A stretch of 64,000 nt of DNA, from contig NC_073304.1 in NCBI RefSeq assembly GCF_027595985.1, forward strand, positions 222,322,223 through 222,386,222, given 5' to 3'. The DNA is from Sorex araneus (Eukaryota > Chordata > Mammalia > Eulipotyphla > Soricidae). The notes beneath the pieces were generated by a model, which did not search any database, was not told the DNA's origin, and saw nothing but the letters and a program-made list of their open reading frames with translations. Below, piece after piece: positions 57,338-63,432 of this stretch. Position numbers and translations under genes: made by a program. Each line of letters begins with the position of its first letter. Within the stretch, counting starts at the first letter, position 1.

Positions 57338-60300
57338 AGTCCCTTACTCATCCTGGCCACATTTCTCAATAGACACCCTGGCTAAAAGCCACCATATTAG
57401 ACAGATAGCCCAGATGTAGAATCAATTAGCACTATAAGTTTTTATTTTATTTTATTTTATTTTGCTTTTTGGATCATACCCGGCAATGCACAGGGGTCAC
57501 TCCTGGCTCTGCACTCAGGAACCACCCCTGGCGGTGCTCAGGGGACCATATGGGATGCTGAGAATCAAACCTGGGTCAGCAGTGTGCAAGGCAAACGCCC
57601 TACCCATTGTGCTGTTGCTCCAGCCCCATAGCACTGTAAGGTTTTTTTTTTTAAGACAATATGATTCTGATGACCAAAGAAATGCAGGTAAATATTATAT
57701 TTTGGAGGCTTATACCCAGCTAGGCTCAGGGCTGACTCCTGGCTCTGCATTCAGGGATCACTCTTGGTGGGGCTCGGGGACTACATGGGGTGCTGGGGAT
57801 TGAACCCAGGTCAGATGTGTTCATGGCAAGCACCTTCCCTGCTGTCCTATTGCTCCAGCCCAAGCAGGTAAATCTGGAGTTTCACTTGGCAGCTTGGAGT
57901 TTGGCAGTAGGAAGGAGGTGTATTCACAATTCTGGAACTTTTGTGAATGCAGAAGGGCAGGATAAATATGTCAGTACATTAACGGGACTGGGGAAAATAA
58001 AACATTCTCCCTGAAGGCGAAAGACAGCATGTGGGCTGGGAGAGGGGAAGGAAACTCTTGCAGTCTGGGTTTCACCAGAGCCATCGGTGTTGAGGAAGAG
58101 TCAGCACCCCAGGGGTTGGGTCCTAAACACATGTCCTGCTTCAATATCTTTTTTTTTTTGATTTTGGGGTCACACCTGGCGATGCACAGGGGTTACTCCT
58201 GGCTCTGCACTCAGGAATTACTCCTGGCGGTGCTTAGGGGACCATATGGGATGCTGGGATTTGAACCCGGGTCGGCCTCGTGCAAGGCAAACGCCCCACC
58301 CACTATGCTATCACTCCAGCCCCTTCAATATCTTTTTTTTTTTTTGCTTTTTTTTGGGTCACACCTGGCTATGCACAGGGGTTACTCCTGGCTTTGCACC
58401 AGGAATTACCCCTGGCCGTGCTCAGGGGACCATATGGGATGCTGGGATTTGAACCTGGGTCGGCCGCGTGCAAGGCAAATGCCCTATCCGCTGTGCTATC
58501 TCTCCAGCCCCATAGCCCCTTCAATATCTTGAGGCACCCCCGCTTCAGACCTGAGGGGACGGAGTTCCCGGGAAGTCTGCTCAGGACACATAAGAACAGG
58601 TCAAAGGATACGGGCATGAGGGAGACCCTGGCTGGACATTTGCGGGCCAGACTGGGACAGAGAGAAGAAAAAGTGATGGATTAGAACACGCTGAAACCAA
58701 CCAGCCCACATGCCACGTGGGGGTGGGTGGGTGGGGATCCAGAAATCTCTTTCCCATCATCGCTGCTTGAGGCTCCCAGACCTGATTTCCATCGTCTCCA
58801 CATCGGCTAGGAATTTCCCAACACCCAGTTCAGCCCCGTTCCCACCTCAGCTGTGGAGAGATCCAGCCCCTCAGCGCAGGCTCAGCTTTCCTCACCGCCT
58901 GCTCTTCAGATGTGACCTGCCCCTCCGACCTGTCAGTCAGAGGGGAGAGGCAAATGGAAGATTTTGGGGAGGGGAGAATGTGGGCCACATCTGGTAGGAT
59001 GCATGGGCTTCTCCTGGCTTTGTGCTCAGGAGTGGCCCCTGGCCATGCTTGAGGGACCGTCTGTGATACCAGGGGTTCAGACAGGGTCTGTGGGGTGCAA
59101 GATGAGCACCTTCCTAATGCTGCACTAATGCTGCTCCTGCAAAGAAAAAGTGTTGCGGGGCTGGAGCACAGCGGGTAGGGCGTTTGCCTTGCACGAGGCC
59201 GACCCGGGTTCGATTCCCAGCATCCCATTTGGTCCCCTGAGCACCGCCAGGAGTGGTTCCTGAGTGCAGAGCCAGGAGTAGCCCCTGTGCATCACCAGGT
59301 GTGACCCAAAAAGCAAAAAAAAAAAAAAGTGTTGCAAGCCAGATGGGACACGTGGCCCTTGAACAAATCTTGGCCTAGGGCCTGGGGGGTAGCGGTGAAT
59401 CTGGGTTGTGTCTTAGATGTGCTAATATGTTGGTGTAAAGTTCCATGCATGCAGTCTGGCAGCGTGGTCGGCACGCAAGGTCTTTGTTCCGATGGGGCGC
59501 TGCTGAAACTCTGGGGGGTGAAGTGATTTGTGTCTGCAGCTACACTGGGGAGGGTGTAGCCGTGTCAGTGGACTTCTGGGTCACTGGAAATGAAGTTTGC
59601 CCTTAGCACCATCCCTTTCCTTAGCTGGGCACCCAGGCAAGGTCTGCACACCTGAGCTCTGAAATTGACAGATGCTGGCTCCTGCCCCGTCTAGAGTCAG
59701 GACTGGGGAGAGGGGCAATGCCAGGGGGAGGCACTGTTTCAGGATGACGCCAGCGGCAGCGTCATCCTGTTTCAGCCCCAGGAAGCACCAGGCCTCCCCT
59801 GTCCCCTCTGCCACCGCAGGCCCATGAGCGTCTGGAGGAGACGAAGCTGGAGGCGGTGCGGGACAATAACCTGGAGCTGGTGCAGGAGATCCTGCGCGAC
59901 CTGGCGCAGCTGGCCGAGCAGAGCAGCACCGCCGCGGAGCTGGCGCGCATCCTGCAGGAGCCACATTTTCAGGTTGGGGGGCCCGCGGGGAGCTGGGGGG
60001 GAGATGTTAGCGCGGGAGTGGTCAGGAAACCTCGTGGATCCTCCTTTTCCCCACTTCCTCAGTCCCTCCTGGAAACACACGACTCGGTGGCCTCCAAGAC
60101 GTATGAGACGCCGCCCCCCAGCCCAGGGCTGGATCCCACGTTCAGCAACCAGCCTGTGCCTCCCGACGCCGTGCGCATGGTGGGCATCCGGAAGACGGCC
60201 GGAGAGCACCTGGTAAGCCGGCAGGGTGCAGGGCAGGCATTGGTAGTGACCCACCCAGGAGGGGACTGTACCGCCCCCCCCCCCCTTACTGCGCCTTGCA

Positions 60301-63300
60301 GTGAGGTCCGGGCAGAGGAGGCTCTGGGAAGGCGCAGGGCTGCTTGGGGACCTCACCGGCCGCCGCGCCCCCGAATCCCCAGGGTGTGACGTTCCGCGTG
60401 GAGGGCGGCGAGCTGGTGATCGCGCGCATCCTGCACGGGGGCATGGTGGCCCAGCAGGGCCTGCTGCACGTGGGCGACATCATCAAGGAGGTGAACGGGC
60501 AGCCGGTGGGCAGCGACCCCCGCGCGCTGCAGGAGCTCCTGCGCAGCGCCAGCGGCAGCGTCATCCTCAAGATCCTGCCCAGTTACCAGGAACCCCATCT
60601 GCCGCGCCAGGTGGGCCCCTCCCTGCCCCCTCCCCAGCCTCCAGCACTAGGCACAGGGCCACACCAACCACAGGCTAGGGCACCTTCCTTGCCAAACCCA
60701 TTTGCCTCCGGTGGGCCTCTTGCGCCGCCGCGAGGCTGTAGCGGTGTCTGCGGCCGGGGCGCTGCTGCGCATGTGCAAGGGAAGCGCGCGTCCCTGCGGG
60801 GCCAGCTGGTGCGCAGGGGGGCTGCAGCCTGCGGGTCCGTGTGGGTGCGTGGATGCCCTGCAATGGGTGCGGAGGTGCTGGGAACTCTGCCCACCTCCTC
60901 CATGGCTTCTCTAGAAGCTCCCAGAGCATACTCGTCCCAGGAGAGGTGTGTCGGGTGGGGGGCGATGTGACCCTTTTTTAGGTTCCCTTTCCAGGTGGTC
61001 TTGCCTCGGTGGGTGAGACGGTGGCCCCAGGCCTGGGCAGACCCCCCCCCCCAATCCTTCTCTCTGAGTCCCTTATTCTAAAGCAACTAGGAGAATGGTT
61101 TCCCAGAGACCTCCCAGAGACCTCAAGTCTCTCCGAGGGACTGGGGTGTGTGGCCTGTGACCTTTGCCCTTTGCCCTTCCACTGGCCCAGGTGTTTGTGA
61201 AATGCCATTTTGACTATGACCCGGCCCGAGACAGCCTCATCCCCTGCAAGGAGGCCGGCCTGCGCTTCAGTGCGGGAGACCTGCTCCAGATCGTGAACCA
61301 GGACGACGCCAACTGGTGGCAGGTGAGCCCCGCCGGGCCGCGCTGGGTTGGGGCCGGGCTTTGCAGACCCCCAGATTGCCGGCTCCTTCCAGGCGTGCCA
61401 CGTGGAAGGGGGCAGCGCCGGGCTCATCCCCAGCCAGCTGCTGGAGGAGAAGCGGAAAGCTTTCGTCAAGCGGGACCTGGAGTTGACGCCGGCCTCAGGT
61501 AAGAGCCCCCCACCCCACCCTGGGGTCTCTGCCGAGCCCTTCCCGCCCCACCTCACTCGCCCATGCCCGTCTCCCTGTACCCAGGGACGCTGTGCGGGAG
61601 CCTTTCTGGAAAGAAGAAGAAGCGAATGATGTATTTGACCACCAAGAATGCAGGTAGGGTCACTGGGCCTCCCCGCCCAGCCCCCCAGCATCAGGAGACC
61701 CCGGAGCCCCCCCCGCCCCCCCCGCCACTCCCCCCACCCCTAGACTATGCTTTCCTGGTGCTGATGCTGCTAGTCCTTTGGTCTGGCTTTAAATATTTCT
61801 TCGTGTGCATGTGTGTCTTTTGGGTCTTTTTGCTCTTTAAATTTTGGGCGGGGGGTGGGGTGGGGGCTGGAGCGATAGCACAGCGGGTAGGGCGTTTGCC
61901 TTGCACGCGGCCGACCCGGGTTCGATTCCCAGCATCCCATATGGTCCCCCGAGAACCGCCAGGAGTAATCGTGAGTGCAGAGCCAGGAGTAACCCCTGTG
62001 CATCGCATCGCCAGGTGTGACCCAAAAAGCAAAGCAAAAAAAAATTCTCTTTGGGTGTCCCCGCGGACTGGCCTGCCCCATCCCGCCCCCAGCCTAGCCC
62101 CACCCCCTTTACCTGATGGTGGACCCTGAGCAGTGTCCTCTCCGTGTCCAGAGTTTGACCGGCACGAGCTGCTCATTTATGAGGAGGTGGCCCGCATGCC
62201 CCCCTTCCGCCGGAAAACCCTGGTGCTGATTGGCGCGCAGGGCGTGGGCCGCCGCAGCCTGAAGAACAAGCTCATCCTATGGGACCCTGATCGCTACGGC
62301 ACGACAGTGCCCTGTGAGTGGGCGGCGGGCGCTGCTGGGTGGGGACAGGGACCCCCCCCCCAGCTCTGGGGCCCGGGGCTGGGTCCTCTGAATGGGCCCC
62401 GCCCCTTTGTTCCTTTTGGGCGTGAGCGTGCGCCCTCTGTGGGCGGGTGGGGGAGCTGCAGGCTGGGAGGCGAGGGGACGCGTCCTTCTCCACCCGCGGC
62501 TGGTGGGCGGAGCTAGCCTGTGGCCGCACCTCCTGTGGCCATTTACGAAAAAGCTGAGATGTGAAACAGAGCTGTGTGTGGCCTTGCGGAAGGCAGGGCT
62601 TCGTGGCGACAGAACCTGCTCAGGGTGCTGAAAACGACAACTTGAGTGCTAACTCCAGGCCGGCTTGGTCCTGCTCTGTGGCTCTCTCTGGGCTTCCCCT
62701 GCCCTCTTTAGGCCTCAGTTTCCCCCATCTGTGAGAACTGGGTCTGAGCACGTGATCATGGAGGGGACCCTCGGGTGCGCCTGTGGTGGGTTGAGGGTGG
62801 GGGTGAGGGCTGTGTGTTTGCGGGGTGCTGTCTACCTGTGCTCATCGGGCACCTCCTGCCCCCCCCCCCCCCCACCCAGACACGTCTCGGCGGCCCAAGG
62901 ACTCGGAGCGGGAAGGCCAGGGTTACAGCTTTGTGTCCCGCGCTGAGATGGAGGCCGACATCCGTGCGGGGCGCTACCTGGAGCACGGGGAATATGAGGG
63001 TAACCTGTACGGCACCCGGATCGACTCCATCCGCAATGTGGTCGCGGCAGGCAAGGTGTGCGTGCTGGACGTCAACCCTCAGGTACGACCCACACCTCTC
63101 ACCTGCTTCTGGGTCCCAGGCCACTGGATACCTCTGGCTCAGCCTGCTGGACCCCCCCAAGGTCCCATCACCCCAGGCTCAGGCCCCGGAATCTGGCCCT
63201 TTTACTCAGCCTCTCCCGGGCCCCCTGTTGCCACCCCATCCTGCCTGCGGCTCCCAGGACGTCCTTGGCAGTGCCCCCCCGTGACCCCCCTCCCCCCCTG

Positions 63301-63432
63301 CAGGCAGTGAAGGTGCTGAGAACAGCCGAGTTTGTCCCCTATGTGGTGTTCATCGAGGCACCCGACTACGACACCCTGCGGGCCATGAACCGGGCTGCGC
63401 TGGAGAGCGGGGTGTCCACCAAACAGCTCACG
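37551..63432 (+). CDS. MPP2: MPP2 membrane-associated guanylate kinase scaffold, 3' end outside window
   Basis: Non-enzymatic scaffold of the p55/MPP group that clusters membrane and synaptic proteins under the plasma membrane. Coding exons: 37551-37581, 41862-41980, 59820-59972, 60063-60212, 60383-60610, 61191-61322, 61393-61498, 61585-61653, 62152-62313, 62880-63082, 63304-63432. Together they give 494 residues in one frame with GT-AG junctions. Order: two L27 domains (about 8-108), PDZ (about 138-220, with loop LGVTF at 151-155), SH3 (about 228-296), a basic KKKKR hook, and a guanylate-kinase-like domain from about 330. The P-loop equivalent GAQGVGRRS (357-365) lacks the Lys of active kinases, as known for this family. 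The count agrees with the 552-residue human isoform, leaving 58 residues downstream. Human also has an isoform with 24 extra residues after SLAK; I did not find that exon. Confidence 0.96.
37697..37819 (+). repeat. SINE family 1, internal deletion
   Basis: Complete head. The body is cut between GTACCACCTGAG and TCCCACCAGGGG. Tail CCAAAACAAAAAGG. Confidence 0.85.
38280..38350 (+). repeat. MIR fragment
   Basis: GAGCCTCAATTTCCCCAGAGG matches the MIR core in order, within MPP2 intron DNA. Confidence 0.4.
38351..39820. other. MPP2 intron DNA, nothing recognised
   Basis: Unique sequence between the two alternative start exons, free of SINEs. No conserved exon was recognised. Confidence 0.4.
39821..39897. 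repeat. Two-copy tandem repeat, 39-base unit
   Basis: CACCCCCAACCCCACTTTTT recurs at an offset of 39 bases, with CTGGCCCTGCCC closing each unit. It lies 600 bases upstream of the alternative MPP2 start exon. Confidence 0.85.
40330..40500 (+). promoter_or_regulatory. MPP2: Alternative MPP2 promoter with two CCAAT boxes
   Basis: CCAAT at 40337-40341 and inverted ATTGG at 40374-40378, in CpG-rich sequence just before the alternative start exon. Promoter function is inferred. Confidence 0.55.
40501..40582 (+). CDS. MPP2: MPP2 alternative first coding exon
   Basis: ATG at 40501 encodes 27 codons (MAASPGSGAS to ELQRE) plus one base, then donor AG/GTAGGG. It joins the 41862 exon in the same phase as the 37551 exon, giving REAMQQ. 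The predicted isoform would be 569 residues. I recall a similar N-terminus in human MPP2 isoforms. The open frame continues past the donor but is not credible there. Confidence 0.8.
41440..41530 (-). repeat. MIR fragment
   Basis: GACTGAGGCCAGGGAGGGGC followed by CTTGTACTGGTCACACGG matches the reverse MIR core. Confidence 0.5.
41862..41980 (+). CDS. MPP2: MPP2 shared exon: first L27 domain
   Basis: Acceptor TCCCCCAG before 41862, donor AAG/GTACAG after 41980. Encodes AMQQVLDNLG to VRSLAK. It contains an internal Met as its second codon. Confidence 0.95.
42224..42482 (-). repeat. SINE family 1, old, split by a family 2 copy
   Basis: GCCCACATCCAGCAATGCTC lies left of the insertion. AAGGCTCTCCCCGCTACACT to ACAGCCCC lies right of it. 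Confidence 0.8.
42313..42441 (-). repeat. SINE family 2, 5'-truncated, nested
   Basis: Starts with three tail units (CTGTATCACTGTAGCACTGT) and ends at GGGGAGCTTGC. A short target repeat CAGGTCA lies on both sides. Confidence 0.88.
42497..42674 (-). repeat. SINE family 1
   Basis: CCTAAAGTTGCCTTTT before and CCTAAAGTTGACTTTT after form the target duplication, which lies in the tail of the preceding split element. Confidence 0.93.
42690..42905. repeat. Possible ancient LINE fragment
   Basis: GGAAGGCTTCCTGGAGGAAG and AGCCCTTGAGCAGAACCTTA resemble a widespread mammalian LINE 3' region. The family is not certain. Confidence 0.3.
42906..44175. other. MPP2 intron DNA, G-rich, no exon seen
   Basis: Purine/G-rich unique sequence. 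A short SINE body scrap lies at 43388-43450. Long minus-strand frames here are Pro-rich by composition and are not genes. Confidence 0.4.
43388..43450 (+). repeat. SINE family 1 scrap
   Basis: Only the middle of the body remains: AGGAGCGATTCCTGAGCACA, GAGCCAGAATAGCCCCTGAG. Confidence 0.6.
44190..44359 (-). repeat. SINE family 1, young
   Basis: CCCGAACTTCCTTTT is duplicated at 44175-44189 and 44360-44374. Confidence 0.96.
44735..45230 (-). repeat. Unnamed interspersed repeat, copy B
   Basis: The reverse complement shares CATGGTGGTGGTTGGGTAGT and GCTGCCGGGGCTGG with copy A at 9500-9745. It ends in AATAAAG (TTTATT at about 44733-44740), suggesting a transcript 3' end. Candidate retrotransposon 3' region. 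Confidence 0.5.
45266..45543 (+). repeat. SINE family 2, long form, head missing
   Basis: Starts TGCCTCTCGGAGAACTCGGC. Palindrome GGCATATTCGATATGCC at 45334-45350. The extra segment (about 45375-45450) shared with 3729-4110 is present. Tail GATAACAGTGATGACAGTGA. Confidence 0.88.
45607..45778 (-). repeat. SINE family 1 with internal insertion
   Basis: Has GTGAACTACTACTGGCAGGC in place of the usual ACTCCTGGCGG. CCTTATGTT flanks both sides. Confidence 0.88.
45830..46185 (-). repeat. L1-like fragment
   Basis: A/T-rich. GAGTGAGATCATTTTGTCC, ATTATTCTGGCTTATAATG, TTATGGCTATGTAAG and TTGGCTATTGTACC follow the order of the reverse complement of a mammalian L1 3' region. Confidence 0.6.
46205..46341 (-). 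repeat. SINE family 1, old
   Basis: Begins after a G run. GGGTTTATTCCTGGATCTGG and GCTCAGGGATCACTCCTGGC are clear; the head is mostly lost. Confidence 0.75.
46345..46529 (-). repeat. SINE family 1
   Basis: T-rich start, full body, head ending CTATACTATTGTTCTGG. It directly follows the older copy. Confidence 0.9.
46773..46890 (-). repeat. SINE family 1, shortened
   Basis: GGGCCACCCCTGGCGCTGCT, then a deleted centre, then GGGCCATCTCTCCAGCCC. Confidence 0.7.
47128..47300 (-). repeat. SINE family 1, young
   Basis: CTTAAGTGTGATTTTT is duplicated at 47112-47127 and 47301-47316. Confidence 0.96.
47341..47465 (-). repeat. SINE family 1, old with deletion
   Basis: GGGGCCATACCTGGTGGTAC and CACTCCTGGCGAGTTCAGGG. 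The copy lacks the second CTCAGGAAT segment. Confidence 0.75.
47501..47676 (-). repeat. SINE family 1, diverged
   Basis: GTGCCATACCTGGAAGTTCT to ATTACCTTGCTGACCC. Complete in outline. Confidence 0.8.
47965..48120. repeat. Possible ancient LINE fragment
   Basis: CAACAAATGCCTCCTGGGTG and CCCTGCACCGGGTATTGGCA resemble a common mammalian LINE-derived repeat. Confidence 0.3.
48314..48500 (+). repeat. SINE family 1, young
   Basis: AGAGGCTGCCTAAGG is duplicated on both sides. Long A tail (about 25). Confidence 0.96.
48757..48930 (+). repeat. SINE family 1
   Basis: Complete but diverged. Its tail AAACACACAAATA served as the target for the family 2 copy that follows. Confidence 0.88.
48931..49172 (-). 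repeat. SINE family 2, full length
   Basis: Starts with tail units (GCACTGTAGCACTGTCGTCC) and ends with a full head (GTGCTATCGCTCCAGTCC). AAACACACAAATA before and AAACAAACAAATA after are the target duplication. Confidence 0.92.
49620..49770 (+). repeat. MIR fragment
   Basis: GCTGTGTGGCTTCAGCATAC, CTGAGACATGAGAACAAGGA and CAGAGTTGTGTGGGG follow the MIR order. Confidence 0.5.
49773..49931 (-). repeat. SINE family 1, diverged
   Basis: GGTCACACCTAGCAATACTC to the GTATACTATTTGGCC head end. Its end was used as target by the next copy. Confidence 0.82.
49946..50132 (-). repeat. SINE family 1, young
   Basis: GGCCTTTAATTTTA is duplicated at 49932 and 50133. Tail of TTTA units. Confidence 0.95.
50151..50299 (-). 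repeat. SINE family 1, old
   Basis: GGGACCACACTCCACAGTAC, GTGCTCAGGGGGCACTCCTA, and head end CACCATCCCCCGAGCCC. Confidence 0.65.
50335..50385 (+). repeat. tRNA-Ala-like head scrap
   Basis: Contains TGAGGCCCTGAGTTCGATCC, a B-box region like those at 7095 and 12046. Confidence 0.4.
50600..50985 (+). other. Unassigned stretch ending in a polyadenylation hexamer
   Basis: Non-SINE sequence with open frames on the + strand and AATAAA inside GGAATAAATGAATTC at about 50972-50977. It might be an old processed copy or a transcript end. No protein family was recognised. Confidence 0.25.
51060..51240 (+). repeat. SINE family 1, diverged
   Basis: GGGGCCTGAGAGATAGTACA head, body with GGGCAACCACTGAACATTGC, tail AAAAGAACAGCAGCAAAG. 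Confidence 0.82.
51308..51472 (+). repeat. SINE family 1
   Basis: Complete body. The tail AAAAAACAACG has grown into the adjacent GA microsatellite. Confidence 0.88.
51473..51530. repeat. (GA)n microsatellite
   Basis: About 29 GA units lying exactly between two SINEs of the same orientation. Confidence 0.97.
51531..51733 (+). repeat. SINE family 1
   Basis: Head begins GGCTGGAGCG straight after the GA run. Tail of A and AAT units. Confidence 0.93.
51734..52273. other. MPP2 intron DNA, A/T-rich, nothing firm
   Basis: Possible worn SINE at about 51940-52050 (GGGGGCCATGTGGTTCTGGA). No exon was recognised. Confidence 0.35.
52274..52476 (-). repeat. SINE family 1 with GT-expanded tail
   Basis: T run, then about 16 GT units (52290-52322), then TTTTGGGTCACACTCGGTGA. 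Part of the centre is deleted (GGCTCTGTTCCAGGGACC). Confidence 0.88.
52528..52687 (+). repeat. SINE family 1, diverged
   Basis: GGGGCAGGAGAGCTAAGACA head, body to CTCTGGCTGTGGCCCTCC, no A tail. Confidence 0.82.
52688..53442. other. MPP2 intron DNA; possible antisense transcript end
   Basis: TTTATT at 52793-52798 is AATAAA on the minus strand, preceded on that strand by GC-rich non-SINE sequence. It could be a processed pseudogene or transcript end; no product was recognised. Confidence 0.25.
53443..53562 (+). repeat. SINE family 1, shortened
   Basis: GGGGCCGGAGACATGTAGCA head with a deletion, then ATCCCGTGTGCTCCCCCAAG and ACCCCTGAGTACCCCTGGGT. Confidence 0.78.
53563..54083. repeat. Possible old LTR-like sequence
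   Basis: Non-SINE stretch whose phrases (AGTTATTTGAATAAACACAG, AAGGATTTTATCATAAATTC, CATGGGGGTCCTGTCTCAAG) remind me of endogenous-retrovirus LTRs of other mammals. No coding part was seen and the assignment is tentative. It appears to continue past the next SINE. Confidence 0.25.
54084..54274 (-). repeat. SINE family 1, young, with a small inverted duplication
   Basis: CTAAACTATCCCAT is duplicated at 54067 and 54275. The head reads TAGCACAGCGATAGCTGTGC: the usual minus-strand end preceded by its own inverse. Confidence 0.95.
54290..54779. other. MPP2 intron DNA, A/T-rich, no exon seen
   Basis: Non-SINE, possibly a continuation of the LTR-like block. CTTTCTGTGTTTAAGC and TTGACTTATAAGTAACC show no coding pattern. 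Confidence 0.3.
54780..54900 (+). repeat. tRNA-Ala-like SINE head, old
   Basis: GTACGAGCCCCAGGTTCAAT and CCCCCGAGTACCACCAGAAG are the only recognisable parts. Confidence 0.45.
55095..55279 (+). repeat. SINE family 1, young
   Basis: AATCCACAG is duplicated with flanking A residues. Near consensus; A tail of about 22. Confidence 0.95.
55913..56099 (-). repeat. SINE family 1
   Basis: GGAATTCTTCCTT is duplicated at 55900 and 56100. The head has an 8-base insertion (CACTCGGGGGGTCGG). Confidence 0.95.
56238..56436 (+). repeat. SINE family 1 with duplicated B box
   Basis: AAAATGTGTATATAATTG is a perfect 18-base target duplication at 56220 and 56437. The head holds GGGTTCGACCCGGGTTCGAT, so the B box is present twice. 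Confidence 0.96.
56761..56970 (+). repeat. SINE family 1 with G-rich insertion
   Basis: The head is interrupted by a GGTAGGGGGGTAGGGGGGCG tract between the two promoter boxes. GGAATTAAT flanks both ends. Confidence 0.93.
57196..57290 (+). repeat. SINE family 1, short
   Basis: GGGCTGGAGTGCATGCATTG, CATCACATGGTCTCCTGAGG-like centre, GTGTGTCCCCAAAGC end. About half the body is missing. Confidence 0.7.
57296..57332. repeat. (CA)n microsatellite
   Basis: About 18 CA units grown from the preceding SINE tail. Confidence 0.96.
57440..57626 (-). repeat. SINE family 1
   Basis: Tail of TTTTA units. TAGCACTATAAG before and TAGCACTGTAAG after are the target duplication. Confidence 0.93.
57699..57860 (-). 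repeat. SINE family 1, diverged
   Basis: GGAGGCTTATACCCAGCTAG to GTCCTATTGCTCCAGCCC. Complete in outline. Confidence 0.82.
58153..58322 (-). repeat. SINE family 1, first of a pair at one target
   Basis: CTTCAATATCTT lies immediately before and after. The second copy of this word is also the left flank of the next element. Confidence 0.95.
58335..58517 (-). repeat. SINE family 1, second of the pair
   Basis: Followed by a third CTTCAATATCTT at about 58519. A short CATAGCCC lies between the head and that word. Confidence 0.94.
58980..59138 (-). repeat. SINE family 1, old
   Basis: GGGCCACATCTGGTAGGATG to ACTAATGCTGCTCC. The head is heavily mutated. Confidence 0.72.
59157..59324 (+). repeat. 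SINE family 1, young, small head deletion
   Basis: GGGGCTGGAGCACAGCGGGT lacks the usual GATAG. AAAAGTGTTGC flanks both sides. Confidence 0.94.
59741..59768. repeat. Perfect inverted repeat in MPP2 intron
   Basis: Arms AGGATGACGC and GCGTCATCCT with an 8-base loop. The right part (59748-59768) equals 21 bases of the PDZ exon at 60547-60567. CTGTTTCAG occurs at both edges (59734 and 59767). Confidence 0.9.
59820..59972 (+). CDS. MPP2: MPP2 exon: second L27 domain
   Basis: Acceptor CACCGCAG, donor CAG/GTTGGG. 51 codons from AHERLEETKL to EPHFQ, phase 0 at both ends. The first codon follows SLAK of the 41862 exon. Confidence 0.95.
60063..60212 (+). CDS. MPP2: MPP2 exon: linker and PDZ start
   Basis: 50 codons from SLLETHDSVA to AGEHL. 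Acceptor TTCCTCAG, donor CTG/GTAAGC. Includes the YETPPPSPG linker. Confidence 0.95.
60383..60610 (+). CDS. MPP2: MPP2 exon: main PDZ domain
   Basis: 76 codons from GVTFRVEGGE to HLPRQ. Acceptor ATCCCCAG, donor CAG/GTGGGC. It contains the peptide-binding loop and the GLLHVGDIIKEVNG segment typical of PDZ folds. Confidence 0.95.
61191..61322 (+). CDS. MPP2: MPP2 exon: SH3 first part
   Basis: 44 codons from VFVKCHFDYD to ANWWQ. Acceptor TGGCCCAG, donor CAG/GTGAGC. The ALYDY-like strand is HFDYDP, and the paired Trp are near the end. Confidence 0.95.
61393..61498 (+). CDS. MPP2: MPP2 exon: SH3 second part
   Basis: From ACHVEGGSAG to ELTPAS plus one base. The intron before it is only 70 bases. 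Acceptor CTTCCAG, donor G/GTAAGA. Confidence 0.95.
61585..61653 (+). CDS. MPP2: MPP2 exon: basic hook
   Basis: Encodes TLCGSLSGKKKKRMMY to KNA plus one base, between SH3 and the guanylate-kinase-like domain. A protein-4.1-binding or hook role is known for the family. Confidence 0.93.
61864..62041 (+). repeat. SINE family 1 in a short MPP2 intron
   Basis: Sense-oriented, near consensus. It makes up about a third of the 498-base intron between the hook and kinase-like exons. Tail AAAGCAAAGCAAAAAAAA. Confidence 0.95.
62152..62313 (+). CDS. MPP2: MPP2 exon: kinase-like domain start
   Basis: From EFDRHELLIY to YGTTVP plus one base. Acceptor GTGTCCAG, donor T/GTGAGT. It contains the degenerate P-loop GAQGVGRRS. 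Confidence 0.95.
62645..62745 (+). repeat. MIR fragment in MPP2 intron
   Basis: TTAGGCCTCAGTTTCCCCCA and TCTGTGAGAACTGGGTC fit the MIR core. Confidence 0.5.
62880..63082 (+). CDS. MPP2: MPP2 exon: kinase-like domain centre
   Basis: From YTSRRPKDSE to LDVNPQ. The acceptor follows a long C run (CCCACCCAG). Donor CAG/GTACGA. Holds GEYEGNLYGT, the GMP-binding-region equivalent. Confidence 0.95.
63304..63432 (+). CDS. MPP2: MPP2 exon: kinase-like domain, last exon in window
   Basis: 43 codons from AVKVLRTAEF to STKQLT. Acceptor CCCTGCAG, donor ACG/GTGAGG. The remaining C-terminal codons (expected EADLRR onward) are not found before 64000. Confidence 0.95.

Noticed and set aside
61864-61940. tRNA gene calls at SINE heads
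   Set aside because: The heads keep Pol III boxes A and B but not a foldable tRNA, and are followed by the SINE body and A tail.
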